A DNA stretch of 64,000 nt from Termitomyces sp. T153 (taxonomy: Eukaryota > Basidiomycota > Agaricomycetes > Agaricales > Lyophyllaceae), in contig JACKQL020000010.1 in NCBI GenBank assembly GCA_018296165.2, positions 744,001 to 808,000 on the forward strand, written 5' to 3'. Under the pieces are notes generated by a model that saw only the letters and a program-made list of their open reading frames with translations, made no database searches and was not told where the DNA came from. Below, in pieces: positions 33,916 to 45,175 of this stretch. Made by a program: the position numbers and the translations under genes. Positions within the stretch are counted from its first letter, which is position 1, and the number at the start of each line of letters is the position of its first letter.

Positions 33916-36058
33916 AGTTATATTTTGATCTTTTCTGTTGTAGTTGTGCAAAGGTTTATGGGCAATTACACATGTTCACAAGCTTAGCATGATATTTTTT
34001 CATTGGCCATCTCTTTCCTTGGATGCACAAAAAGAATGTCTGTCTGGTTGAATAATGTTGACAGAAGTATATTATACATAGAGGTATCAAGAGTGAAGAA
34101 AGAATACATGTGCCAAAAATCTACATTCTCAAAACAATAATTATTAACCACAGAAAGTCAAGACTGGTGGTAAGAGAAGGTAAAGAACAGTGGTTGTCTA
34201 CTCATTAACATAATCAGCAATAATGATAAATCATCCAACCCATCAGACCCTCCATCATGATTGAAGAACCAACAAAACTCAATACACCAGGAAAAAAACA
34301 GTGATGACAATGCATTGTGTGTCCTACTTCAGAATCACATTCCTGTTGAGTGGGTGGACCACACATATACCTATGGCATAGTCTATCTTGAACAGCAGTT
34401 TTTCTGCCTGACTATAATAGAGTGTCCACTGGACCTCCTTATGTATATAATAATATCTTGTGGAGTCAGATAAGCAACCATAACTTATATTATACTCATA
34501 CTAGTTGGTTATGTTTGGCATAGCCATCCAATGCTGCCCATTTAATTAGTTGTATTACTTAATGTAAGGCATCACCTTACTTACATACATGCAATCACAA
34601 CTCATAGAACTGATTGTGACTTATGTGTTGTGCACAGTGAGCTGCAAGACCATAACAACCACCAGTACATTTTAGAAGTCCAACAAGCATTGACTTGTGC
34701 TATGAAGTACCCATACCAAGCTTCTGGAAAAGAAACTCACTGCAACAAGATACAATCACAATGTTAAAACTTAACATGTGCTTTCTTCAATGTGCATCAT
34801 TGTGACCATTGAGGATCAGGAGCTTGGCCCATCTGCTAAAGTCTCAATGGATAGAGCAATGCTTGTTTCTTCAAATGAGATGGAACTTGCTATGTCACAG
34901 TATGGTGTGGAAAAGGCTAGTGTGGTGATGCCAAAAGGGTCTTATTTCTCTTATTCCAAGCCTGTCTCTCATTCCCATTCTCTCATCTTTGGTGCACTAG
35001 TTCTTTTGACCAAGGGCTATCCAATGATAGCAGTCCCATATCATCATGTATCAGGAGGCTGAAGATTGAGGCCATTTACAATGGATTTCCATTTTTGGAT
35101 TGGACTTGTTTGTCAAAGTCTGCCACCACTACTACAGAGCTGCTTATATGGGTGATGATTTTTCTGTACTAGGTCCAAGCATGGACCTGTTTATGATGCC
35201 ACATTTGATGCTCTTGCTTCTTGTGTGATTTCAAGATTGTAGGAATGATCTCAAAGGAGGGCATGCAATGGACAATTGTACCATAGTGTATTACGGTTGT
35301 GGTATATACATATTACATGTCTGTCCAGATATAACTTGGAATTCCTATGATATAATTTTTAGTTCTTTTCTTCATAGTCAAAATCCTAGACACTGTCTGA
35401 TTCTCCCATGTGACTAAGAACCTGAACTCTATTAAACTCATAACTCATAACTATGTTACATTGACTCTGTAGTAACCACAAATACTTCAATATGTTTTGT
35501 GGCTACATCTCCATATGAGTGAATCTACATTCATCTGCAGTGGTGACACAGAGTTACCATGCTGATTGCTAAGATTCATTCATTTATATGTATGTACACA
35601 TAGTTACATGGTTATGATGTTACCAAAGATAATGAACTGTCTTTCTATGAGGGAAATTTTTATTTTTCAGGTTAAGGTAGTGTCAGAAAGGTGTAAGTGT
35701 CAAGATGAGTTGGAAAATGCTGAGTTTTTTCCTGGTACATTGAGTTTTGTTGGTTCCTTGATCATGATGGTCTAATGAAAAATGGTGCTTTATTATTATT
35801 ATAGCAAATTGTGACAATGAGGTGAGTGGCTGGTCCTTTCCTTTGTCCTATCTCATGACCAGACCTGACTCTTCATGGACAATTCTTAATCTGGAGATAA
35901 AAATTTGTCATGCATGGATGTCTTATTCATTCTCAATACATATGTATTATATACTTCTGTCAGTGTTATCAAAGTGTACTCTAAGCTTGTAAAAGTGTAT
36001 CAATGCCCATTGACTCCTTCACAAAACTACAACAGAAGAAATTGAACAATATACCTCA
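33916..36058. other. CpG-free spacer between DUF6535 copies 1 and 2
   Basis: About 2.1 kb between the 3' ends of the convergent copies. I find only one CpG (35,294). Short open stretches exist (for example HIPVEWVDHTYTYGIVYLEQQF near 34,330-34,400 and a 94-codon frame at 34,778-35,062), but I recognise no family and no splicing. It is probably a decayed mobile element or pseudogene, not an LTR element I can name. Confidence 0.45.
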
Positions 36059-36061
36059 GGG

Positions 36062-38055
36062 TTATGCTGCCTCATCAGCAGGAGTGGGACTTGGAAATGT
36101 TGTCAGGTAACCATATGGTTTGACCCTGACAGTTTGATAATGTTTCAAGTGCTCAACAACTGCATTATAAGCTTGAAGGTTGCATGCAATATCAATAGCT
36201 GTCTTCCCATCTGCATCTCTGGTCATCCTATCCCATCCATAGTCTAGCACAACTTCAATCACTGAGCCAATTCTACTTTTGGCAGCTTGCCTGATTCATG
36301 TTGCTGCAGGCTAGCATGAAGTGCATCAGAAGGTAGATTGGCACCATGATCTAGGAAGTATGCTACCACATCAGACCTGAAAGTGGAAAGTGCAAGGTAA
36401 AGGGGTGTAATGGGGAAGGATTGCCATATGGCCTGAACAGATATCAGAGCTGGCTGTTGTTCAGCAATGGCAATGACACTATTCAGATTGCCAAAGAAGG
36501 CAGCATGATGCAAAGCAGTCCAGCCTTTGTTATCATGCCAATTCAAAAGATCTGCTCCTTGTTCCACTAAATTGTGAATGTCTTCTGCATCTCCTACTTG
36601 TGCACACCTACCCAAGAATGGATTTACATCTCCACTGGAAGATGCAAGCAGATTTGGGCCAGCCCAATCCAGGATGCATTGTGATAAAACATGATACTTG
36701 CAAATAATGGCTTTTTCATAAGCCCCTCCCATCTTGTATATAATCTTTCCTGTCATGAACTCCCAATCCTGATCGAGAATGTCCAACAAGGATTTAAATG
36801 AGAAGAACTCTATCAGCATCATAATAAATCTGCAATGTGTACTCTCTTTAATCTCATCCTCTGTGACAAGCATTGAGATCATATCAGGTAATTGGTTTAA
36901 GCAGTGTATAATTGCAGAGATAAATAGCCTAGATCCATGACTTAAAATACGATTCTTTGAGAAAAACACACTGCTCAAGTTTTTAGACCATTCATCAAGC
37001 AGACCACAGGCACCTGCAACAACAGCTTCCTTGACTGAATGGTTGGATGAGTGTTTTAATACCCAAGATAGGAGGTCAAGTTCACGCCTTATAAGCCGAT
37101 GGGGTGCAAATACTTGATTGTGCTCTGCCACCCTTACAGACTTGAAAGACAATAGAAAATCGACCAGAGAGGATATAGAGGAGATCTCTAAGCGAAAGAA
37201 AATGGGAAAGAAAAGCACAAGGGAGCCAGCCAAGTAGAAGAGAAATGTTAATAGTGTGATATAAGAGATAACTCCACATATTGGGAATGACAGTTGGGAG
37301 ACATAGTGAACAAGTCCAATGAGGAAAATAGCAACTGAGCAATGTAGGATGATTGGAAGAATTTGAATCATCCTACCGGGGAGCAAAGCTTTAGAACGAA
37401 AGTGGTGAATCAGAGCACAAGTTTTGGCACCACCAGGGACAATTGTAGTATAGGTCTGTTTATTCATGTCAAATGGGTGAGCATGGGACAATAAATGTAC
37501 AAACATGGATCCACTGTTTAGCCAGAAAAGTGAAAAGAGAAATTGAGAGTGAAATAACAAGACTGATGAAAAATAGTCCGTTAACCCAAACATCAATTGA
37601 TGTGTGGGTTTGGCTTCCAGGAATTAGAGATGATGCAGGAATGGTCTTTATGGCAGTCTGATTTTCACTGGCTCTCAATAATTGGTTGTTTTCATAGAAG
37701 AGAGAAGCCATGATCTGCTCGTTATCTGGCTGAAGTGATTGAGATGTTTGAACAACAAATGTCGTGACCACCGCCGAGAAGAGGGAAGCCTAGTTTGTAA
37801 TCAGGAAGAGGAGAGATACTTCATACATTATGGAAACCTCGCAAATACGAGAAGACTGTCCATTATATTCTCAAGTTTTCGGATCATGCCCGCATTGTAG
37901 TTCTCTGCTTCGTCGAGATAGATCTTCCAAATGCGCGCATTCTCCTTTACTTCTTCTCCTGGCTTGTCGGGACCATATATAGTTGTGTAGTCATTATTGC
38001 GGCTACTTGGGACAGTACCAAAGGTCGGAGGGTTCGATGTATGTAAGAGAGGCAT
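36062..38055 (-). pseudogene. DUF6535-ankyrin gene, copy 2, probably inactivated
   Basis: The start at 38055 gives MPLLHTSNPPTFG and YGPDKPGEEVKENARIWKIY. Exon 1 ends in MDSLLVF before GCGAGG where the paralogue has GTGAGT, so the donor is GC or mutated. Exon 2 has TTFVVQTSQSLQPDN, NNQLLRASENQTA, VNGLFFISL and LAKQWIH; exon 3 starts TYTTIVPGGAKTCAL, with four hydrophobic segments, EAVVAGACGLLDEWS and ankyrin repeats (FLGRCAQVGDAEDIHNLVEQGAD, ALHHAAFFGNLNSV, VAYFLDHGANLP). Near 36,265 the frame shifts: the reading ends KVELAQ-stop while the family continues SVIEVVLDYGWDR in another frame to the stop at 36,062. The 3' half is CpG-free and the 5' half is not. A gene product without the last repeat remains possible. 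Confidence 0.8.
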
Positions 38056-38485
38056 TGTGAGGGTAGAAAGGAAGGAAGCAAGTAGTGATGTGGTGACTTT
38101 TGGTGTTGGACTTCACAGCAATTTCTCATGGATGCCGTACAATTTCTCCTGGATTGCAGTACAATTTCTCATGGATTGCAGTACAATTTCTCATGGATGC
38201 AGTACAGGACAAATATATCCAACATCAGGTCCGTGGTGACCGCTTGACCAAAGAGAGAAACAGTATGACAACTATGTTCCCCGTAAACAGGCGTTACGCG
38301 TGTAGGTGAGCTCTGATCTTGCAGCCGCCAGTAGCCTTTGTTGCATAGTTTTAATTGCATCTGGCAAGTTCGATGCGTACATCAATGCAAGGAAGCCCTC
38401 AAGCAATTGAATAGCCGACCGGTCGACGCATCCGATCTTCCGTAAGCCAGTTGAATATCAACCGGAACATCATCCAGATGAATTC
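38056..38485. promoter_or_regulatory. divergent upstream region, DUF6535 copy 2 and F-box/WD40 gene
   Basis: The two start codons are 430 bp apart. The region holds the 22-bp tandem array at 38,116-38,207 and otherwise nothing I can name. Confidence 0.45.
38116..38207 (+). repeat. about four tandem copies of a 22-bp unit
   Basis: The unit GTACAATTTCTCATGGATTG plus CA occurs with small variations: CAGCAATTTCTCATGGATGC, GTACAATTTCTCCTGGATTG, GTACAATTTCTCATGGATTG and GTACAATTTCTCATGGATGC. It lies between the divergent starts, within 60-150 bp of the DUF6535 copy 2 start. Confidence 0.85.
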
Positions 38486-41261
38486 ATGACCTTGAATTCA
38501 CAAATTCTCTACATTCCCACTGCTTCCCCTCCAACTCCCTCTCCGTCGCCTCCGCCGCCAACGACACCTACCCGCGCCGTCGCTGCAGACCCTCTCGAGC
38601 CGCTAACTCCAAATTCGCGACGAACATTCATAACCTCCATTATTGGCGCCTGCACGTCCGATGAGCTGCTCTACATCTCTGAAACAATCTCTCCACTTCT
38701 TAAACGCGACTTGATCTCTGCTTTGCCACCCGAGATCGGGCTATGTATCCTGAGTTTTGTAGACACTCCACTCACGCTTGTTAGGGTGAGCGCTGTGAGT
38801 CGGAAATGGCGTGTGATGGCGCTTAGTGAGGAGTTGTGGAGAGGGATGTGTTTGAGGTGGGCTTTTGATGTGCGTAGAATGGACTGTGATGTAGAATCTG
38901 GCAGAGGCAAAGGAAAAGGGAAGGAAATTGACGACGAACCATTAGAAGAAATGGAACCTTTTGCAGAATTTCCTATGGACCCTGCGCCCGAGTGGCTCTT
39001 GGAAAGAAAACGAAAGGCGCGCCGATTCAAATCTAGTCAGTCTGCTAATATCTCTACGAGAGAGATCTCCTACCGCGTTTATTTCAAAAACTCCTACAAG
39101 AAACGTACGTTCTTACTATTCGTTTCAAGTACAATCTAACACTCTTTACTTAGTTGTCTGCTGGAAAACAGGTGGCCGCCTCTTCCGAACCCACCGTCTC
39201 CCCATGCTATCTTCTCCTCCGCTCCTCCCATCCAATCTCTACCCATCACCTCATAGCCAGTCTTATTCTGCTGCTCACACTCAGTCCCGCATCTCCCCGC
39301 CTCTCCTCACTGACCCATCCGAACACCAGCCCGATTCAGGCGTCGTAACCTGCATTGCGCTGGACGCTTCGTGGATTGTCGTTGGGCTCGCAAGTTCGAG
39401 AATACATATATTTAGCGCGAGGACGGGCGTGCTGGCGAGGACATTGGTAGGGCATGAGAGTGGAGTGTGGGAACTTTGTTTGGTTAGTGCTTTTGGGAGA
39501 CAGAGGGAGGAAGTGGGGGATAGGACGAGCAGGACGAGCAAGAGGAAGCAGGCACAGGCACAGGAGGACGAGGATTTTAGCACGAATGCGGAGTTGTGGC
39601 GTTCCCTACCACCGGCGCTTAAGCATGCTGTAGGACTCGATCCTGAATGCGAGGGCGACCCAGATTTGAATAACGACGAAAATGTGGATCAAAACCCTGA
39701 CTCTGAAACCATGGATGAGGACATCGGGGAGGAACATTATCAAGGTATGCATCTTCTTGTACCTTTATTCCTTCATGCTGTTTTGATCCTTACTGCCACT
39801 CGCGATCATTTCCTACAGGTCAAATACATTCTCAGCAGCGACAAAAGACAAACGCGAATTCGTGGAAGGAAAGATACATCCCGGAACGCCAAAGCAACCC
39901 GTGTTACGCGTCGGAGGGATGGGGCCAGCCGAATGCGTTGGTTGTGAGTGGGGGGTGTGATAAGGTTGTCAGGGTGTGGGATGTTAAATCCGGGTACGTT
40001 TTTTCTCCTGCTCTATATTTTCTACCTACACATCTTGATCGTACGCTTCTCTCTTTCTACATCACGACTCACTCCATCCATCCCAGACACTGTATCTACA
40101 CCCTCTCGGGGCACACCTCTACGATCCGGTGCATGCGCATCCTACACAATTGCCCCCTTGCCATCACAGGCTCGCGTGACGGCACACTACGGACATGGGA
40201 CATTCAACGGGGGCGCCAGGTCAGGGTCCTCGAGGGGCATAATAGTAGTGTGAGGTGCCTAGATGTGAATGGGAGAAGGGCAGTTAGTGGCAGTTATGAT
40301 ACAACTTGTCGGGTGCGCTGTTTTATTTTTTTTTCCGTCGTTCGTCGTACTGAACGATGAATTAACACTCGTGCAGGTGTGGGATTTGGACACGGGCAAA
40401 TGCCTACATGTGCTTTGGGGGCATTACCATCAGGTGTACTCCGTTGCGTTTGACGGTGTGCTCGTCGCGACTGGAGGACTCGACACAACGATTCGTATAT
40501 GGGACGCCGAAACTGGGTTAGTCAGTCTTACTTTTCTCCCGCGCGCCGCCTCCATTTCTATTCTATACTAATACTCATATCTATCAAGCGTTTGCCAAGC
40601 CCTCCTCCAAGGCCACACAGCCCTCGTGTGCCAGCTCCAACTCTCGCGCAAACACCAGCTCCTCGCGACGGGTGGGTCAGACGGGAGGGTCATCACGTTT
40701 TCCCTGTCCTCTTCTGAAGCGTCTAATGAATCCAGGACAATCTTATTGCCTCCACACTTTTCAAGAGAAGAGACTATGAATGGCACCTCTCTTCCCTACC
40801 CCCGACTACGACTACCATATTCCCGTACTCAAATAAGAACCCGAACCGGAACCCGAGCAAGCAATACAACTCGAACCCCCTACGAACCCCTCTACCGTCT
40901 CTCTGCACACACGTCCTCCGTCACTTCGCTGCAATTCGACGGTCGCTTTCTCGTGACGAGCGGGAACGACGGATGTGTCCATGTGTGGCAAACGCGGACG
41001 GGGAAGTATGTGAGGAGGCTGGGGGGAGAAGGAGAAGGGGTGTGGAAGGTTGGTTTTGTGGGGTTTGCAGGCGCGGATATAGAGGGAACTCGGGAAGAAG
41101 AGGGGGGTACGGGCATGGGGAAGGAGGGGTGGGGAAGCGAGGCGAAAGAGGAGAGCGAAGGCGAGGAAATAGGGGATGTGTGTGTTGTTGCGGGAAGGAG
41201 AGAGGGCAAGACCGTGCTGGATGTTTGGGGGTTTTGGGAGTCTCTTAATCAGGAGTTGTGA
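38486..41261 (+). CDS. F-box/WD40 repeat protein, SCF ubiquitin ligase adaptor (Cdc4/Fbw7-like)
   Basis: Expected to recruit phosphorylated substrates to an SCF E3 ligase: the F-box binds Skp1 and the propeller binds substrate. Six exons: 38486-39104, 39154-39744, 39819-39993, 40087-40312, 40377-40516, 40589-41261. After a Pro/Ser/Thr-rich N-terminus, DLISALPPEIGLCILSFVD then AVSRKWRVMALSEELWRGMC forms the F-box. WD repeats follow: TCIALDASWIVVGLASSRIH, ALVVSGGCDKVVRVWDVKSG, HCIYTLSGHTSTIRC with AITGSRDGTLRTWDI, VRVLEGHNSSVRCLD with AVSGSYDTTCRVWDL, CLHVLWGHYHQVYSV with ATGGLDTTIRIWDA, ALLQGHTALV with TGGSDGRVITF, and YRLSAHTSSVTS with SGNDGCVHVW. An acidic insert (about 39,640-39,735) separates repeats 1 and 2. 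It is intact, and I do not assign an orthologue within the family. Confidence 0.88.
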
Positions 41262-42068
41262 GGAGAGATGATGATGTGTATGTTCTTTCCTATTTCTTGC
41301 GATAGATCGGGCTGTGTTTTTCCCGAAGAATCAGATGCGTAGCTTGAACTACTCCGGCTAGGCGGGACTCGGTCACGAAGAGATGCAGCCGTGCCATTTC
41401 ATGAGGCCTGACTCTGCAGCTCGAAACCATTCGGCTGGCCGGTCCAGGTTGACTGAAGAACTTGCAAATTTGAAGGCGAGCTTACTTCAAGTTCTTCCAA
41501 TCGTGCACAAGAATTTTCGAAGCCAAGGTTTTTGGAGTACTAAATTATCGCAACTGTCAATATTGATAATTTCCATGAGCAACGTTCTCATCCCCTTTAC
41601 AAGTTCCTTGCGCAATCTTCTCGCGCCTAGAAGCGGTCTTCAAGACAGCCGCAATGTGGGATGTTTTGTATGTGTATCAAAGTTCACGGAGCACGTTGAA
41701 CAATATCCACCATGGACTGACGAATTGCCTACAAACCCCCACATGAACAGTCGCTAGGTATCGTGGAGTTCGTAAGACAGCTGACTGCTGCGTTCTCGAC
41801 AGGCCCGTATGCAGACGGGCGCTGATTCATTTCTCACGCGCATAGGCGCCTTGCTTGCGGTGAGCTTCTGCTCTGAAACTTTGCCCAGAGATTACACTAT
41901 GACTTTTCGACTTTCCCAGGGGTTTCCTCAGGGTTTCCTATTTTCGGTTGATTACGGTTGCTACGGACCTGATGGAGATTTATTTGCTATGCAGTCCATC
42001 TATAATGAATTGCTGTGAAGCCTATCAAAAACCAGCATTTCGCCACTAATTTCTTCTCTACTCTTATT
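41262..42068. other. intergenic; promoter of DUF6535 copy 3
   Basis: No gene supported in 41,262-41,900. From about 41,943 the sequence resembles the promoter of copy 1 (TTTCGGTTGATT). Confidence 0.5.
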
Positions 42069-44177
42069 ATGCCAGACCTCTTGCATACATCAAGCCCTAC
42101 AGCCTTTGGCACTGTCTCAAGTGGCCGAAATTACGATTACACAAAGATATACGGCCCCGACAAGCCAGGAGAAGAGGCAAAGGAGAATGCGCGTATTTGG
42201 AACATATATCTCGACGAAGCAGAGAGCTACGATGCAGACATGATTCAGGGCTTTCGAAATATAATGGACGGTCTCCTTGTTTTTGTGAGTTTGTGCAATA
42301 CATGAAGTATCTCTTCTCTTCCTTATTCCAACCAGGCTGCCCTCTTCTCGGCGGTGGTCACAACATTTGTTGCTCAAACATCTCAAATACTTCAACCAGA
42401 TAGTGCACAGATTACGGCCTACCTCCTCTATGAGAACAACCAATTATTGAGAGCTGCTGGAAATAGAACCATCATAAGCGACGTTCCCGCAGCACCCTTA
42501 GCTCCTGGGAGCCGAACCCACACTACGATTGATATTTGGGTTAATGGACTATTTTTTACCAGTCTCGCTCTCTCGCTATCGACTGCCCTCCTGACTGTCC
42601 TAGCCAAACAGTGGATTCACGTTCGTGCAGTCATCGTTGCCTCGTATTCACAGTAATCTAACATAGTTGAGCAGGCCTATACTTCGATTGTCCCTGGCTG
42701 TGCCAAAACTCGCGCTCTAATTCGCCATTTTCGCTTTCGAGGACTTACGAAATGGAAACTCAGTGAGATCATTGAGAGTCTTCCAATGATCCTACATAGC
42801 TCAGTCGCTATCTTTCTTGTTGGACTGGCTCTTTATGTCTTTCGATTGTCATCGCCAATATGCGGAGTGATTTCTACCATCACGGCAATTACATTTTTAT
42901 TCTACTTCGGAACCTCGGTCCTGCCGGCTTTTGACATAGCCTGTCCATACCGCATCCCCTTCATGTTCTCTTTGACCGAAGCCCTGTTTTTTGCCTTTCG
43001 TGTCATAAGATGCGCATACTTGCGTTTTTGGCACTCAACCCCACTCGATGCACGGTGGTGGCCACGCAAGCCAAGAAAAAGAAAGTCTTTGAAAATGGCA
43101 GAACACAACAAAGTGCTTTACGCTTTCTCAACAAACGATACTGTCCTCACTTGGGTTTCACTAGTTTGGGTTTTTGACCACTCATCCAATCATTCAGTGA
43201 AAGAAGCTGTCTTTGAGGGTGCTTGTGGCTTGTTGGATGAATGGTCTCAGGGCCCATACGGAACCAATATTTTTCACGCTGCATTGTCGACCTCAGAATA
43301 TGTTCAATTTTCTGAACATATGATTACACATTCCTTGTTACAACTCCCCGATATGATGTCAACCTGTGCTACAGAGGACGAGATTGAGAAGAGTATATAT
43401 GGCAGACTAATCGTAAATTCTCTGAAGCTCTCCTCGTCCAGATCCTTATTGAACATTGTCAATCTGGAATACTGGCAAAACCAGATTGAGTTTTATCTGA
43501 TGATGGCTTATAAGAGGGCACTCATGAGCAAATATCATGCTTTATCCCGGTGCCTTCTCAATTGGGGTGGTCCTGAACTGGCTCTACTCTCAAGTTTGAC
43601 TGCAGAATTCCATCCATTATTGTCTGCTTGTGCATCGTATGGGGATGCAGAAGATATTCATGATTTAGTGGCTCGAGGAATAGATCTCAATTGGCGTGCC
43701 AAGCACAATGGCAGCTCCACTGCTTTGCATTGGGCTGCAACCCATGATAATCTGAATGCGGTCATTGCACTTGTTGAACGAGAACCAGCTCTGATATTTG
43801 TTCAAGCAAATTATTTAAACTTCATTGGATATACAGCACTTGATCTTGCAGTTCACAATGGCAACTCTGATATGGTGGCATACCTTTTGGATCATGGCGC
43901 CCATCCTAATGTACTCCATGTTGCCATGCACCCACTATATTGGGACCCCTGCTGTAGCCATTTCCACAAATTTCTGGCAGTAATTGAAGTGTTGCTGGAT
44001 CATGGATGGGATAGGACAACCAAAGGTGCAGATGGGAGGACGTTTATTGACATTGCACACAGCAAACATGCTCACAACTTGAATGCACTTGTCGAATACT
44101 TGGAGAACTATCAAACTGTCCGGCTCCGACCGTATGGATATCTGACGTCTCCTACCCCAAATGAAAGGGCAACATGA
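42069..44177 (+). CDS. DUF6535 and ankyrin-repeat protein, copy 3, intact
   Basis: Three exons (42069-42284, 42336-42620, 42675-44177) give about 667 residues. DUF6535 occupies roughly residues 1-250: MPDLLHTSSPTAFG, YTKIYGPDKPGEEAKENARI, NIYLDEAESYDADMI, then AALFSAVVTTFVAQTSQ (helix 1), NGLFFTSLALSLSTALLTVL (helix 2), KQWIH, and two further hydrophobic segments (VAIFLVGLALYVF, SAICGVI-type). An alpha-helical middle with EAVFEGACGLLDEWS follows, then ankyrin-like repeats in the last 200 residues: PLLSACASYGDAEDIHDLVA, ALHWAATHDNLNAVIALVER, ALDLAVHNGNSDMVAYLLDH, VIEVLLDHGWDRTT. No function is known. Both introns are GT-AG, at the positions seen in copies 1 and 2. An upstream in-frame ATG at 42015 is less likely because all copies start at MP(D/L)LLHTS. 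Confidence 0.88.
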
Positions 44178-45175
44178 ACTGTTCATCAATTGAGCACATT
44201 ACATACTATGAACTAGAATGTATGTATCTGCACCATTGAACCATTTATTTCAGTTATCTTTATCTTGGTGTCGACCTATATCCTTCTGCTCCTCGTCTCA
44301 TTGTATGCAGACTAAATATAGATTGTCACTCTGAAGATTGCAAAGGCGTGTTACGGCCCCATACATCCAATAAGGCATAAGCATTACTTTCTATTGCGCT
44401 CTTTGTCGTACTTATAGCCCGACTGCCCCACCTGGGATCCCCGCCCCATCCTCCGGTACACAATGCCTTACCTTCGTACTGGCATGCTCATTCCACGGCC
44501 TCCGCCCACGCGCACGAATATACCTCCACCTGAACAACATCAGAGCTTGACGTGATTCAAAAGGCTGAAGGAGAAGTGAGTGAGAGCGATGCAAGGTGTT
44601 GAGGCGACACATGGCATAGTGGAGAATTTGTAGGCAGAACAAAGGGCAGAGGAAGGGAATCAAGGAAAGAGAGGGAAGGATTTGCGGTGTAGGGAACGTT
44701 AGGGAAGCAAAATGAAATGAGAACTTCAAGCACCGCCCTGACAATGAATGAATAACGTTAACGTCCAACAGATATAGGCGACGAGGAAAGCTCCAAGTCC
44801 ATGGATCTATACACCTCTTTTCACCCCAATCCCGAGCTACTGGAGGTACGAGAATATTAACAAGATCGGAACGAACAAAACAAGGATCATAAAATGTGAT
44901 TGTGAAATTGTCGAGTAGAAAGATCACAAGAATTGACCTAGGTGCGGACATAACCACACATATATAGAAGCTTCGAGACGAACCTCGAAAATTTCGTCGT
45001 AAATTGTGCTTATGTCAGAATCTCTCACAGTCACCAATTTTGCATCAATGTGCCTTACTGAAAGTCATCGACATCGACGCAAAAAATCTTCTCGTCTCTT
45101 CTAGAGAGAATAGGAGACTATTCGTCTAGTAATATACCCTTTGTTTAGCTTCGTTCTTCCCGGTAAACTTCTCTG
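44178..45175. other. intergenic, possible small unknown gene
   Basis: About 1 kb. A minus-strand open stretch of 181 codons (44412-44957) exists, and a possible spliced model ends in a Gly/Arg-rich piece (GRGMSMP) near 44,490. I recognise no family and give it no CDS. The rest is upstream sequence of the cochaperone gene. Confidence 0.4.

Larger units (their letters stand above)
18572..36773. other. CpG-depleted chromosomal block
   Basis: Reading through this 18.2-kb stretch I find only about five CpG dinucleotides (near 20,100, 20,651, 21,599, 24,618 and 35,294). CpG is frequent up to 18,256, occurs once more at 18,570, and reappears at 36,774, 36,950 and 37,084 onward. The block covers the 3' three-quarters of the Copia element, all of the Gypsy element, pieces 2 and 3 of DUF6535 copy 1, a 2-kb spacer, and the 3' half of DUF6535 copy 2. 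Local paralogue comparisons show CG changed to TG or CA. See findings. Confidence 0.85.

Noticed and set aside
34778..35062. 94-codon plus-strand frame in the CpG-free spacer
   Set aside because: CpG loss removes a source of stop-free constraint in either direction and the product matches nothing I know.
18572..36773. Classical ascomycete RIP as the cause of CpG loss
   Set aside because: RIP targets CpA in duplicated units and would hit both Copia LTRs and the gag region alike. Here loss is CpG-specific and depends on position.
44412..44957. 181-codon minus-strand frame near the end of DUF6535 copy 3
   Set aside because: Hydrophobic, low-complexity reading without a recognised domain; a spliced model was only suggestive, so it is described as intergenic.
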